Shown: positions 53,222 to 62,713, numbered from the stretch's first letter. The stretch is DNA of 64,000 bases from Prevotella sp. UBA6447 (GCA_002437115.1 DJOD01000013.1:14373-78372); one strand, 5' to 3'. Program-made: numbers and translations. Notes: generated by a model not told the origin, from the letters alone.

Positions 53222-53265
53222 GGAAACAGCAAGCCTCGCGCAGGTTTAGACCTGGGGGCGTTTCC
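53222..53265 (-). terminator. Hairpin after the tricorn protease gene
   Basis: Outer stem GGAAAC (53222-53227)/GTTTCC (53260-53265) with a nested CAGGT/ACCTG hairpin, 20 nt after the stop at 53287. No clear T-tract on the minus strand. Confidence 0.4.
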
Positions 53266-53286
53266 CTCTTGAACGTTGTCTATGAA

Positions 53287-56200
53287 TCACTTTTTCATCA
53301 TCTCCTCGACAGCGCGCCGGAGCTGCTGGTCGTCGCCCGAAAGCTGTTGCTCAGGCGAGTTGTAGACGACGATGTCGGGCGTGAGCGTCTGGTTCTCGCC
53401 CAGCTTGCCGTCCATACCCTCACATCCCACCTGCGGTATGCCGAAAACTGTCTGCCCGTCGAGCATGGTCTCCCACCACACAGCCGTCATGGTGCCTGCC
53501 ACGGGTGCTCCGATCACCGGCCCGATGCCAAGTTTCTGGTAGACATAGGGGAAGCCGTGCCCGTTGCTGTAATCGTCCTCACAAACCAACACACATGAGG
53601 GCTTGACCCACTTGTTCCAAGGATCCCAGCCGATAAACTGGCCACGGGGCACGAAGCTCTGGTACTGTCGACCGCTGAGCAGCGTGCAGAGATCGTCGTG
53701 GAGCCAGCCGCCGCCATTGTGGCGCTCATCGACGACGACGGCCTTCTTCTGGCGGTTACTGTCGCTGAGGAGCTCCGAGAACACCTCGCGGAAGCTCTCC
53801 GAGTTCATGGCCTTGACGTGCACGTAGGCCACCTGCCCCCCCGACCACTTGTCGACCATGGCCTTGTTGCGGTCCACCCAGCGGCGATAGAGCAGGTTGT
53901 TCTGCTCGCTGTAGCTGATGGCCTTCACCGTCACGTCGCGTCCGCCCTTGAGGGTGACGCGCACGGGCCGTCCCACCTTGCCGTCGAGCAGCGCGTTGTA
54001 GTCTTGCCCGGCCTTGATTTCCTGTCCGTCGATAGCCTCAATGATGTCGCCCGCCTTAACCTTGGTGTCGCGCACGGCGAAGGGTCCGCGCTTGATGACC
54101 TCCTGAATCTTCAGACCATCGCCCTCATACGCCGGGTCGAAGAAGAGACCGAGGCAAGCCGTGGGCAGCGAGACACCGCCGCCGTAGAAACGCGCACCAG
54201 TGTGGCTGACGTTGAGCTCGCCCAACAGCTCAGAGAGCATCTCGCCGAAGTCGTAGCCGTTGTTGATGTGGGGCAAGAACTTCTCGTAAGTGGCGCGATA
54301 GTAGTCCCAGTCCACGCCATTGAGGTCGGCGGCGTAGAGCTTTTCCTTCACTTGCTGCCAGGCATGTCCGAACATGTAGGCGCGCTCGTCGTAGGGACGG
54401 TAGTTGAATCGCGCCTCGAAGCCGATGCTCTTGGTTTGCGCGCCAGCGAGTGTGAACCGGCGTATGGAGCCCCCGCAAAGATAGAGGTTTTTCACGTCCT
54501 TGTCAGCCACCACCTGTCCGCCGATTCCCTTGGCCACTATCTGTGTGCGCCCCTCTCTTATGTCGTGTTTCCACAGGTCTGAGCCACCCTCGAAACGGGC
54601 CTGGTAATAGAGCGTGGCCCCATCGGGCGTGAGCACACAGTCGCCCATGTGCGACGAGTTGACGGTGAGGCGTATCACGCGGTCGCGACAGTTGTCGAGG
54701 TCGAGCTTCAGCGGCTCTGCCTTCTCGGGCTTCACGGGGTCGGCCGAGGCAGTCTTTGCCTTGTCCTTGGCTTTCTTCTCGTCTTCTTTTTCTTTCTTAT
54801 CTTCCTTCTTTTGCTCCTCCTTGCTGGTCTCCTTCCAGCGCGCATATTCCTCCTTGCTCATGCGAAACTGCTCATAAGCGTCAAGGTCGAAGAACATGAT
54901 GTAAGCATCGTCCTCCGTTCCCCATGAGCCGTGGCTACGATACCCGGCGCGGTCGCTCTGGAAGAGCATGGCCTTGCCGCCGAGCACCCACTTGCCGTTG
55001 CCGTCGTTGTATCCGCTGTTGGTGACGTTGCGTATCTCCCCCTTGCCGTCGGCGGGCACGAGCGCGATATCGCGGTTGTTCCATCCGCCGATGCCGATGT
55101 AGCTTGCCAGCAGCCACCGGCTGTCGGGGCTCCACTCAAACCACTGGTCGCCGTCCGAGTAGCTGTACATGTACTTGCCGTCCATGAGCTGGCGCACGTC
55201 GTGGCTCTTCACGTCGACGGCGCAGAGGCGCGTGCGGTCTTCGAGGAAGGCCACGCTCTTGCCGTCGGGACTGTACTTGGGCTGGAAGCTCGTCTTGCCC
55301 GACTTGACCAGCTGTTCCTCCTCGATGTCGGTGGCATAAGTGAAGAGGTCGTCCTTCTTGTTCTTCAGCGAGCTCTGGTAAATCTGCCAGCAGCCGCCGC
55401 GCTCGGCAGCGTAGACGAGGCTGCGGCCGTCGGGCGAGAAGTCGATGGAGCGTTCCTGCTCAGGCGTGTCGGTGATCTGCCTGGTGGTGTTGTAGTCGAC
55501 ACTTGTCACATAAACGTCGCCGTGCATCACGAAGGCCACCTCCTTGCCGTTAGGCGACACGGCAATCTCCGAGGCACCCGAGTAACGGGTCTGGCGGCTC
55601 AGGTCGGTGTCGGTGCGGTCGGCCGTGAGGCTGACGCTCACCTTGCGGGGCTCCTCTCCATCACGCAGGGTGTAGAGCTCGCCGTCGTAGCCGAAGGAGA
55701 GTGTGCCATCGTTGGCCCGTGTGAGGAAGCGCACGGGGTTGCCCTTGAAATGGGTGAGTTGCTGGCGAGCCTGTCCGCCAAGGCTGGCGCGATAGACGTT
55801 GAACGTGCCATCCTCCTCGCTCAAGTAATAATAGGTGTCGCCCTGTCCCCACACAGGGTTGCGATCCTCGCCGGCAAAGTGGGTGAGCTGCCGGTAGTGG
55901 CCGTCGTGGCGGAGCCAGATGTCGCGCGTGATGGGCGACGTGTGGTGCTTGCGCCACTCATCCTCGTAACCCTTCTGGTCATGGTAGAGCACATCGCCCT
56001 GGCTGTTGATGCTTGGACTCTTCATGGTGAGCTCTGAGAAGAGGGTTGGCCGGCCGCCCGTGACGCTGACGCTGTAGAGTTGCGGAAAGGAGTTGCTGGC
56101 AAAGAAGATGCTCTGCGCCGTGGGCATGACCGCCGACTCGAAGAGCACGTGGCCGTCGTCAGCGAAGCCCACAGGTGTCTCCGAGCCGCTACTGGTGGTG

Positions 56201-56508
56201 AGGCGGTGAGGCTCACCGCCATCGCGTGGCACGAGCCACACGTCGAGGCTTCCCTCGCGCGTGGAGGCGAAGGCCACGAAGCGGCTGTCGGGGCTCCACA
56301 CGGGATAGCTGTCGAAGGCCGGGTGGGTGGTGAGTTGCTTGGCCTGTCCGCCAGCCGTGGGTACAGTCCAGATGTCGCCCTTATAGGCAAAGGCTATCAG
56401 CGTGCCGTCGGGCGAGATGGCACTGTGGCGCATCCAGAGCGGAGTTTGTTGGGCCAAGGCCGTGGCGCTGAAGGCCAAGGCTGCGAAGGCAATGAGCGTT
56501 TTTTTCAT
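53287..56508 (-). CDS. Tricorn-type S41 serine protease, secreted
   Basis: 1073 aa from the ATG at 56508 (signal MKKTLIAFAALAFSATALAQ). Order: an N-terminal WD40-like/TolB-type propeller (HSAISPDGTLIAFAYKGDIW, AFDSYPVWSPDSRFVAFAST), a second propeller, a highly charged Lys/Glu linker (~590-620), a PDZ domain (LKIQEVIKRGPFAV, IIEAIDGQEIK) and an S41 catalytic domain with VVVDERHNGGGWLHDDL and EDDYSNGHGFPYVYQKL, where the Ser of YSNG is the expected nucleophile. Tricorn homologues trim peptides to short products. Length and architecture are normal for bacterial family members. Confidence 0.93.
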   Translation of the reverse strand: MKKTLIAFAALAFSATALAQQTPLWMRHSAISPDGTLIAFAYKGDIWTVPTAGGQAKQLTTHPAFDSYPVWSPDSRFVAFASTREGSLDVWLVPRDGGEPHRLTTSSGSETPVGFADDGHVLFESAVMPTAQSIFFASNSFPQLYSVSVTGGRPTLFSELTMKSPSINSQGDVLYHDQKGYEDEWRKHHTSPITRDIWLRHDGHYRQLTHFAGEDRNPVWGQGDTYYYLSEEDGTFNVYRASLGGQARQQLTHFKGNPVRFLTRANDGTLSFGYDGELYTLRDGEEPRKVSVSLTADRTDTDLSRQTRYSGASEIAVSPNGKEVAFVMHGDVYVTSVDYNTTRQITDTPEQERSIDFSPDGRSLVYAAERGGCWQIYQSSLKNKKDDLFTYATDIEEEQLVKSGKTSFQPKYSPDGKSVAFLEDRTRLCAVDVKSHDVRQLMDGKYMYSYSDGDQWFEWSPDSRWLLASYIGIGGWNNRDIALVPADGKGEIRNVTNSGYNDGNGKWVLGGKAMLFQSDRAGYRSHGSWGTEDDAYIMFFDLDAYEQFRMSKEEYARWKETSKEEQKKEDKKEKEDEKKAKDKAKTASADPVKPEKAEPLKLDLDNCRDRVIRLTVNSSHMGDCVLTPDGATLYYQARFEGGSDLWKHDIREGRTQIVAKGIGGQVVADKDVKNLYLCGGSIRRFTLAGAQTKSIGFEARFNYRPYDERAYMFGHAWQQVKEKLYAADLNGVDWDYYRATYEKFLPHINNGYDFGEMLSELLGELNVSHTGARFYGGGVSLPTACLGLFFDPAYEGDGLKIQEVIKRGPFAVRDTKVKAGDIIEAIDGQEIKAGQDYNALLDGKVGRPVRVTLKGGRDVTVKAISYSEQNNLLYRRWVDRNKAMVDKWSGGQVAYVHVKAMNSESFREVFSELLSDSNRQKKAVVVDERHNGGGWLHDDLCTLLSGRQYQSFVPRGQFIGWDPWNKWVKPSCVLVCEDDYSNGHGFPYVYQKLGIGPVIGAPVAGTMTAVWWETMLDGQTVFGIPQVGCEGMDGKLGENQTLTPDIVVYNSPEQQLSGDDQQLRRAVEEMMKK

Positions 56509-56604
56509 GTGAGCGTGTTGAATGGTAAAACAAAAAAAATGCCGCCTGCTCCGCGCCGCCGCAGTGAGGCGAGGCGTGAGGCAAGCGGCCATGCGGGTAT
56601 GCCG

Positions 56605-57693
56605 TTAGATGAGTGTGCGGATGAAGTTGTCCATCATGTCGTAGTGGTCGACGACATGGTGGTAGAGCGCCTGCTGGTTGCGCGCGCGCACCAGGTTGTG
56701 CTCCGGGTATTTGCATTTCCAATAGTGGTCGCCGCTGAGGTAGTCCCACAGGAACCTGACACTTTGCATGAAGGGGAAGAGAGCCACGGCGTATGGCAGG
56801 TTCTCCACCTCAATGGGTGAGAGGAAGGAGCGTGCCGACGAGACGTATCCCTCGGTGAAGGCACGGAAGATGTCCTCGTTGAACCCCACGCTCTCGAGGT
56901 CGGGGTCGTCCTCGGCCACGAAGTTGGCTCCTGTGCGCAGGAAGTCACCATAATCGGAGAAGACAAAACTGGGCATGACGGTGTCGAGGTCGATGACGCA
57001 GAGCACGTTGCCTTGCTTGTCATACATCACGTTGTTGACCTTCGTGTCGCAGTGGCAGATGCGCTTGGGCAGCTTGCCCTCGCGGTAGAGCCGCTCAGCC
57101 TTGCACATCTCATGCATGTCCTTCTGCAGGTCGGCGATGATGTCGGTCGCGCCCTTCACGCGTCCGGCCTTGTCGGCGGCGATGGCCTCCTCCAACTGTT
57201 TGGCACGCAGCTCCATGTTATGGAAGTCGGGGATGGTCTCGCCGAGTTGCTCGGGCAGGTCGACGAGCATGCGCTCAAAGTCACCGAAGGCCTTGCCGGT
57301 GTTGCGCGACGAGACAGGGTCCACCTGCTCACGCGTGACGGCATCGGGTATGAACACCGACACGCGCCAGTAGCGCGCCTCGGGATCGCGGTAGTAGGTC
57401 TTTCCCTCCCTTGTGGGCACGAAGCGCAGCACCTTGCGGTCTATGTCGGCCGTGTGCGCCTCCTCGAGCTTGCGGCGTATGTGTCGGGTTACAGCCTCGA
57501 TGTTGCGTTGCAAGAGGTCGACATCGGTGAATATGCTGTTGTTGATGCGCTGAAGCACGTAGTCGGGCGCTGTGCCCTCGGTGGTGACACGGTAGGTGTC
57601 GTTGATGAGCCCGTTGCCCAGGGGTTTCACAGCCTCAACCTGCCCATCGATGAGAAACTGTGTGAGGATGTTGTCTAAGTTAGTTATTTGCAT
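56605..57693 (-). CDS. APH-fold sugar kinase, N-acetylhexosamine 1-kinase-like
   Basis: 362 aa, cytoplasmic. Catalytic loop KRICHCDTKVNNVMYD and metal loop VIDLDTVMPSFVFSDYGDFL identify the aminoglycoside-phosphotransferase fold in its NahK-like branch. The N-terminal GNGLINDTYRV is the nucleotide loop. NahK enzymes phosphorylate GlcNAc/GalNAc at the anomeric carbon. It lies 34 nt after a putative GlcNAc-type sulfatase, fitting use of N-acetylhexosamine released from sulfated glycans. Homoserine-kinase-II-like annotation is an alternative. Confidence 0.8.
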   Translation of the reverse strand: MQITNLDNILTQFLIDGQVEAVKPLGNGLINDTYRVTTEGTAPDYVLQRINNSIFTDVDLLQRNIEAVTRHIRRKLEEAHTADIDRKVLRFVPTREGKTYYRDPEARYWRVSVFIPDAVTREQVDPVSSRNTGKAFGDFERMLVDLPEQLGETIPDFHNMELRAKQLEEAIAADKAGRVKGATDIIADLQKDMHEMCKAERLYREGKLPKRICHCDTKVNNVMYDKQGNVLCVIDLDTVMPSFVFSDYGDFLRTGANFVAEDDPDLESVGFNEDIFRAFTEGYVSSARSFLSPIEVENLPYAVALFPFMQSVRFLWDYLSGDHYWKCKYPEHNLVRARNQQALYHHVVDHYDMMDNFIRTLI

Positions 57694-57727
57694 ATAATTA
57701 GCAGTATTTAATTGATTTAGTTGTGGC

Positions 57728-59281
57728 TTAATACTCGTCGACCTTGAGGTCCTTGCGATAGCGGCTGAGGGCTTGCTGCAACTCCTTGGTTATTTTCTCG
57801 TAGCCCTTCTTTCCGAAAAGGTTGTTGAGCTCGTGCGGATCGCGCTTCATGTCGTAGAGCTCCTCGTAGTCGACGGTGTCGTGGTCGCCCTTCATGGGCG
57901 CTCCATAGAAATGGATGAGCTTGTAACGGTTGTTGCGCACGCCATCGTGACGCCTGACGTGGTGCTCGGCGGGGTAGTCGTAATAGTGGTAGTAGATGTC
58001 TTTCCGCCAGCCCTTGTCGTTGCCGTCGAAGAGGTCGAGCAGGGAACGCCCCGACATGTCGGCGGGCTTCTTCACGCCGGCCGCGTCGAGCATGGTGGGC
58101 GCGAAGTCGATGTTCTGCACCAGCCGTCGCTCCACCTTCCCGGGCTTGATGGCCTTGGGGAAGCGCACGATGAGCGGTGTGCGCAAGCTCTCCTCATACA
58201 TGAACCGCTTGTCGAACCAACCATGCTCACCCATGTAGAACCCTTGGTCGGAACAGTAGACGAGGATGGTGTTGTCGAGCAGGCTGTTGCGCTCAAGATA
58301 CTCATAGATGTCGCCCACGCTCTCGTCGACCGACCGGATGACAGAGAGATAGTCGTGCATGTAGCGCTGGTATTTCCACACGGCCAGCGCGCTGTCGCTG
58401 AGGTTGGCCTGGAGCATGACCCGGTTGCGCGGGGCATAGTAAGCGTCCCAAGCCTTCTTCTGCAGCTCGTCCATACGAGCCAGCCCCCACAGGCGCATGG
58501 TGCTGTCGAGCTCATATACCTTGTTGTCGTAGGCCAACTGCATGTGCCGAGCGATGGTCATCTCCTGCTGTTTGGCGCAGGTGCCACGCGTGGCATAGTC
58601 GTCCCAGAAGGTCTCGGGCAGTGGAAACTCGATGTTGTCGTAGAGCCCGAGATACTTGAGGTCAGGCATCCAGGTGCGGTGGGGTGCCTTGTGCTCCATG
58701 AGAAGGAAGAAAGGCTTCGACTTGTCGCGGCCATTGAGAAACTCCACGGCGTGCTCGGTGACAAGGTCAGTGGCGTAGCCCTGCTCACGCACATACTTGC
58801 CATGGGAATCGTGTGAGAGGAAGGCGGGGTTGTAGTAGTCGCCCTGGTTCCAGAAGATGCGGAAGAAGTCGAACCCCTTGGGGCGGCACTGCATGTGCCA
58901 CTTGCCGACGACAGCCGTCTGGTAGCCGGCGTCGCGTAGGAGCTCAGAGACGAACGTCTTGGTGGTGTCGATGCCCTTGTCGAGCGTGCGCTGACCGCTC
59001 TGGTGGCTGTAGAGGCCGGTGAGCAGGCAAGCGCGGGCCGGGGTCGAGAGTGAGTTTTCCACAAAGGCGTCGTCGAAACGCACGCCTTCCTTAGCCAGGC
59101 GGTCGATGTTGGGCGTGGGTGCCAATTTCGACACCTCGCTGCCATAGGCTGAGATGGTTTGGAACGCGTGGTCGTCGGTAATGATCCACACGATGTTGGG
59201 GCGCTGCGCCTGCGCGGCGGCGTTCAGCCCGCATCCAGCAAAGAGGATGGCTGAAAAGAGGCGTGTGTTGTTGGGATTCAT
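57728..59281 (-). CDS. Ser-type arylsulfatase family (S1) enzyme, probable GlcNAc-6-O-sulfatase
   Basis: 517 aa with an N-terminal signal (RLFSAILFAGCGLNAAAQA). Sulfatase motif ENSLSTPARACLLTG carries S-T-P-A-R where others have C-x-P-x-R, so the catalytic formylglycine must come from serine and needs an anSME, which is encoded divergently at 59430. PNIVWIITDDHAFQTIS supplies the metal Asp pair, GKWHMQ the conserved Lys-x-His, and LMEHKAPHRTWMPDLKYLG resembles S1_11-type GlcNAc-6-sulfatases. The cysteine in the signal region may give a lipoprotein. Substrate specificity is inferred. Confidence 0.85.
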   Translation of the reverse strand: MNPNNTRLFSAILFAGCGLNAAAQAQRPNIVWIITDDHAFQTISAYGSEVSKLAPTPNIDRLAKEGVRFDDAFVENSLSTPARACLLTGLYSHQSGQRTLDKGIDTTKTFVSELLRDAGYQTAVVGKWHMQCRPKGFDFFRIFWNQGDYYNPAFLSHDSHGKYVREQGYATDLVTEHAVEFLNGRDKSKPFFLLMEHKAPHRTWMPDLKYLGLYDNIEFPLPETFWDDYATRGTCAKQQEMTIARHMQLAYDNKVYELDSTMRLWGLARMDELQKKAWDAYYAPRNRVMLQANLSDSALAVWKYQRYMHDYLSVIRSVDESVGDIYEYLERNSLLDNTILVYCSDQGFYMGEHGWFDKRFMYEESLRTPLIVRFPKAIKPGKVERRLVQNIDFAPTMLDAAGVKKPADMSGRSLLDLFDGNDKGWRKDIYYHYYDYPAEHHVRRHDGVRNNRYKLIHFYGAPMKGDHDTVDYEELYDMKRDPHELNNLFGKKGYEKITKELQQALSRYRKDLKVDEY

Positions 59282-59336
59282 GTTGCTATTTGGCGGTTTT
59301 TAGCGGGGCTGCCAAGGTAAGGCTGCCTTTTCTGTG

Positions 59337-59344
59337 CAAAGGTA
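59337..59344 (-). promoter_or_regulatory. -7 element for the sulfatase gene
   Basis: TACCTTTG, exact consensus, 55 nt before the sulfatase ATG. Confidence 0.6.
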
Positions 59345-59397
59345 AGCAAAGGTGAGGAAAAAGCAAAGGTTTTCGTGATATTGTTTGAAAACTTTTG

Positions 59398-59405
59398 TAA
59401 CTTTG
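59398..59405 (+). promoter_or_regulatory. -7 element for the anSME gene
   Basis: TAACTTTG, 24 nt before the ATG at 59430. It falls inside the longer frame that opens with a TTG at 59385, which argues that 59430 is the real start. Confidence 0.6.
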
Positions 59406-59429
59406 TCTTTCAATCATCATATCGTCATC

Positions 59430-60698
59430 ATGTCTGCACCAACCAACCACGGGCCTTCAGTCCCCCACTCCACCGCCACGCCCTTTGCCAGGCCCCTCTA
59501 CGTCATGGCCAAGCCCGTGGGAGCGACTTGCAACCTGCATTGCGACTACTGCTACTACCTGGAGAAGGCGTGCCTTCACGAAGGGGGGCGTGGGCATCTG
59601 CTCTCCGACGAACTGCTGGAACGCTTCGTGCGACAGTATATCGAGAGCCAGACCACAGAAGAGGTGCTCTTCACCTGGCACGGTGGCGAACCGTTGCTGC
59701 GGCCGCTCGCTTTCTACGAGAAAGTGGTGGCGTTGCAACACCGCTATGCCAACGGGCACCGCATTGCCAACAGCCTGCAGACCAACGGCACGCTCATCGA
59801 CGGCCGCTGGGCGCAGTTTTTCCAGGAACAGGGATGGCTCGTCGGCGTGTCGATAGACGGTCCTGAGGCTTACCACGACGCCTACCGCCACACACGAGGT
59901 GGCGGACCGTCGTTCAGCAAGGTGATGGCGGGCATAGACAAGCTCAACCGACACGGCGTGGCATGGAACGCGCTGGCCGTGGCCAACCGACTCAATGGAG
60001 ACCATGGGCTGGAATTCTACCATTTCTTCAAGGACATTGGCTGCCAATACATCCAGATCACACCCGTGGTGGAGCGGCTCTGCCCACACTCCGACGGCCG
60101 ACAACTGGCGGCGGTCGACGAGGAAGGCGAGGTGGCTCCGTTCTCCATCCGACCGAGGCAGTGGGGACATTTCCTATGCGACATCTTTGACGAGTGGGTG
60201 CGCCACGACGTGAGCCGTTACTACATCAACCTCTTCGACGCCACGCTGGCCAACTGGGTGGGGGTGGCACCAGGCATCTGCACCATGGCCAAGCACTGTG
60301 GACACGCCGGTGTGATGGAGCACAACGGCGATGTGTACCCTTGCGACCACTTCGTATTTCCAGAGTACAAGCTGGGCAACATCCGTGAACAGACGCTGGT
60401 GGAGATGATGTATGGGGAACGGCAGCGACGCTTCGGGCAGGCCAAGGCCGAAAATCTCCCTGGCCAGTGTCGGCAGTGTGCATGGCTTGATCTGTGCCAC
60501 GGCGAGTGCCCTCGCAACCGCTTTGCCCGCACAGCCAATGGCCAACCAGGACTCAATTACCTGTGCGAGGGCTACCAATTATTTTTCGAGCACACGGCTC
60601 CTTACATGGGCTTGATGAAAAGGCTACTCGCGCAGCGTCGCGCCCCAGCCGAAATCATGCGGCTGCTGGCCTTGACTGAGCAACACGCAACTTACTGA
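59430..60698 (+). CDS. Anaerobic sulfatase-maturating enzyme (radical SAM, Ser/Cys type)
   Basis: 422 aa. It oxidises the active-site Ser or Cys of sulfatases to formylglycine. Radical-SAM cluster GATCNLHCDYCYYLE (CX3CX2C) near residue 32. SPASM-type auxiliary-cluster cysteines follow in the C-terminal third: GICTMAKHCGHAG, YPCDHF, GQCRQCAWLDLCHGECP and YLCEGY. TWHGGEPLLRPLAFYEK is typical. The divergent arrangement with the sulfatase, ~150 nt apart, links the pair functionally. Start chosen at 59430 because the promoter overlaps the upstream part of the frame. Confidence 0.95.
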   Translation: MSAPTNHGPSVPHSTATPFARPLYVMAKPVGATCNLHCDYCYYLEKACLHEGGRGHLLSDELLERFVRQYIESQTTEEVLFTWHGGEPLLRPLAFYEKVVALQHRYANGHRIANSLQTNGTLIDGRWAQFFQEQGWLVGVSIDGPEAYHDAYRHTRGGGPSFSKVMAGIDKLNRHGVAWNALAVANRLNGDHGLEFYHFFKDIGCQYIQITPVVERLCPHSDGRQLAAVDEEGEVAPFSIRPRQWGHFLCDIFDEWVRHDVSRYYINLFDATLANWVGVAPGICTMAKHCGHAGVMEHNGDVYPCDHFVFPEYKLGNIREQTLVEMMYGERQRRFGQAKAENLPGQCRQCAWLDLCHGECPRNRFARTANGQPGLNYLCEGYQLFFEHTAPYMGLMKRLLAQRRAPAEIMRLLALTEQHATY

Positions 60699-60826
60699 AT
60701 ATCCGTGGAAAGTATATTACAAGAAATAACAATCTCCTCAAGTTTAGGATTTAGGTGCGCTGGCTACAATCACCTTTACCGCTTGCCATAGCATGAAATG
60801 TTTCGCGGATTATTTTCCGGTTTCTC

Positions 60827-61627
60827 TCAGAAGTCCCATTTCACGCCCAGGCAAGGCCGGCACTTGAAGCCGCCTGTGGATCCGAAGTTATTCGAGAGCT
60901 CCACTTCGCCGCCCACATTGAGGTTGTCCACACCAATGTGGCGACCCACGTTGTACCACAACTGCGGCTCGCTGGTGAACACGGTGTGCTTGGTCGTGCA
61001 GGAGCCATCTTCCTTGTAGTCGACACCGTGTGTCTCCCACCAGAAGTCGGCAAAGCCGTCGAATGTGAGCCCCTTGAGACCGAAGATGTCGCGGCAAGTC
61101 CACACGGCCGTCAGCTGCATGGGTACGTTCTGGTCTGTTGCGCGGATGGTCTTGTAAAGTGCCTCCAGGGTCAGGGTGTTGCGGTAGGCCTTGTCGTGGA
61201 TGAAATACTCGGCACCGAAGAGCCACGCGTTATTGATGGGATAGCTCTTGGTGATGCCGCCATTGTATTCCACGTGCAGGTTCCAGTTTTTCATCCGCGT
61301 GTTCTTCCAAAAGTTAAGCGCACGCGAAATCTCTGTGTACGTCCCGCCCTGCGAGATGTTCTTGCTGCCAACGACCATCTTGTCGTAGTTGAAATCGTGG
61401 TCGACAAAGAAGTAGGTGCTTCCCCACTTGTCTTGTTTGAACATTTCGAGCGTGAGGGTCATGAATTTGCGGTCGGAACCGAAGTCGTATAAAACCTGTG
61501 CGTTGACCTGCGCCCTGGCGTTGGCCTTGCCGAGCAGCAAGGCTGCGATGAAGACCAGTGCGATCCTCATGAGGCGGTTTGCCGACTGTTGCTTACTTCC
61601 TGTGTGTGTGCTTGTAGAATACTTCAT
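60827..61627 (-). CDS. Tsx-like/DUF5020 outer-membrane protein
   Basis: 266 aa if started at 61627; the ATG at 61570 (MRIALVFIAALLLGKANARA) gives 247 aa with a cleaner signal peptide. The mature part has alternating beta strands (LYDFGSDRKFMTLTLEMFKQ, GSTYFFVDHDFNYD, WLFGAEYFIHD, AVWTCRDIFGLKGLTFDGFA) and ends in Phe (GVKWDF), as in a small barrel of the Tsx/DUF5020 type. Tsx channels pass nucleosides in enterobacteria; the substrate here is unknown. Confidence 0.7.
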   Translation of the reverse strand: MKYSTSTHTGSKQQSANRLMRIALVFIAALLLGKANARAQVNAQVLYDFGSDRKFMTLTLEMFKQDKWGSTYFFVDHDFNYDKMVVGSKNISQGGTYTEISRALNFWKNTRMKNWNLHVEYNGGITKSYPINNAWLFGAEYFIHDKAYRNTLTLEALYKTIRATDQNVPMQLTAVWTCRDIFGLKGLTFDGFADFWWETHGVDYKEDGSCTTKHTVFTSEPQLWYNVGRHIGVDNLNVGGEVELSNNFGSTGGFKCRPCLGVKWDF

Positions 61628-61680
61628 GTTATATAACGAATTGTGTGATATCATGTGCCAACGTTTGGCAAAACATTCTG

Positions 61681-61688
61681 CAAATTTA
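61681..61688 (-). promoter_or_regulatory. -7 element for the Tsx-like gene
   Basis: TAAATTTG, about 53 nt before the ATG at 61627 and ~110 nt before 61570, so it favours the longer start slightly. Confidence 0.45.
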
Positions 61689-61899
61689 CAATAAATTTCA
61701 AACAGGAAGCTCCGAAGCGCGAACAATCTTTTCTTTCCTGCATCTTGCGCCCCTGGCGGGCAAAAAATAAATAAAAGTGAACCTACTGGGGCGGAAGGTG
61801 GATGGTGAGCCCATAGTTTCCTTGACTCCGTTTTCGCTAAAGTACGATAATGATTCTAAAAAACACCTAAATCATCTGCCTGGAGGCTGCCCTGTGGAC

Positions 61900-61907
61900 T
61901 AACTTTG
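61900..61907 (+). promoter_or_regulatory. -7 element ahead of the SLC13 remnant
   Basis: TAACTTTG, exact consensus, directly before the broken SLC13 gene. It suggests the remnant may still be transcribed. Confidence 0.4.
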
Positions 61908-62491
61908 TGGAATGACTTGCGTGATAATCAAACAATCGTGCTGTTTGTGGCAGGCAAGCCACGGGCCGACGTGGTGGCCCTCTGCGCGCTCACGGCGTTG
62001 CTGCTTGCCGGCGTGCTCACACCCGCCGAGGCTTTGGCAGGTTTCTCCAGCCCAGTGCTGATAATGATGGTTGGGTTGTTTGTGGTGGGCGGAGCCATCT
62101 TGCAGACTGGCTTGGCCAAGGCCACTGGCGCCCGCATCGTAGCTCTGGCGCGGGGGAACAACCAGTTGCTGCTTCTGTTGGTAGTACTGGTGACGGCGGT
62201 CATCGGAGCCTTTGTGAGCAACACGGGCACGGTGGCCCTGATGATGCCTATCGTGGTGTCGATGGCCACAACGGGCAAGACGAATGCCTCGCGATAGCCC
62301 ATGCCAATGCTCTTCGCGTGACGCTGGGTGCCAGCATGTGCTTCGCCTCGCCCTTCTCCACGCCGCCAAACGCCTTGGTGATGCATGCCGGCGGCTACAC
62401 CTTTGCCGATTATCTTAAGGTGGGGCTTCCGCTCCAAGTCATCATAGGCGTGGTCATGACCTTCGTGTTGCCGATGCTCTTCCCCTTCTAA
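61905..62491 (+). pseudogene. SLC13/DASS-type permease pseudogene with large internal deletion
   Basis: The N-terminal part (IVLFVAGKPRADVVALCALT, LTPAEALAGFSSPVLIMMVG, AFVSNTGTVALMMPIVVSMA) matches the first ~115 residues of SLC13-type permeases that usually carry two TrkA-C domains and exceed 550 residues. It stops at TAG 62295-62297. About 30 nt later the true C-terminus appears: VTLGASMCFASPFSTPPNAL, then GYTFADYLKVGLPLQVIIGV, ending LPMLFPF at 62491. The middle ~350 residues are deleted. No good start codon remains (TTG at 61905 or 61917). Confidence 0.85.
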
Positions 62492-62610
62492 GCAAGGCAT
62501 ATTCTTGACGCTCATATCCTCGGAATTACTTTGCCAAGTGAAAGGGCGTCAAATGCCTTGTTCGTGAAATAAATTCCCCCGAAGGGGGTGAGATTCTCAG
62601 ATTTTATGCT

Positions 62611-62618
62611 TACCTTTG
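62611..62618 (+). promoter_or_regulatory. -7 element ahead of the FAD-dependent dehydrogenase gene
   Basis: TACCTTTG, exact consensus, ~160 nt before the ATG at 62779. A TTGCTT/AAGCAA hairpin (62641-62655) and a GGACAAC/GTTGTCC repeat lie within the predicted leader. Confidence 0.5.
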
Positions 62619-62694
62619 CCATGTGTCAGATGCTCCTTGCTTGCTTTTTAAGCAACGCTAAGACAAGTTAATTTTCTGATATGTGTAAGCGTAT

Positions 62695-62713
62695 GGACAA
62701 CTTATTGTTGTCC
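62695..62713. promoter_or_regulatory. Perfect 7-bp inverted repeat, candidate operator
   Basis: GGACAAC-ttatt-GTTGTCC, 66 nt before the dehydrogenase start. It could bind a dimeric repressor or form an RNA hairpin in the leader. Confidence 0.4.
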
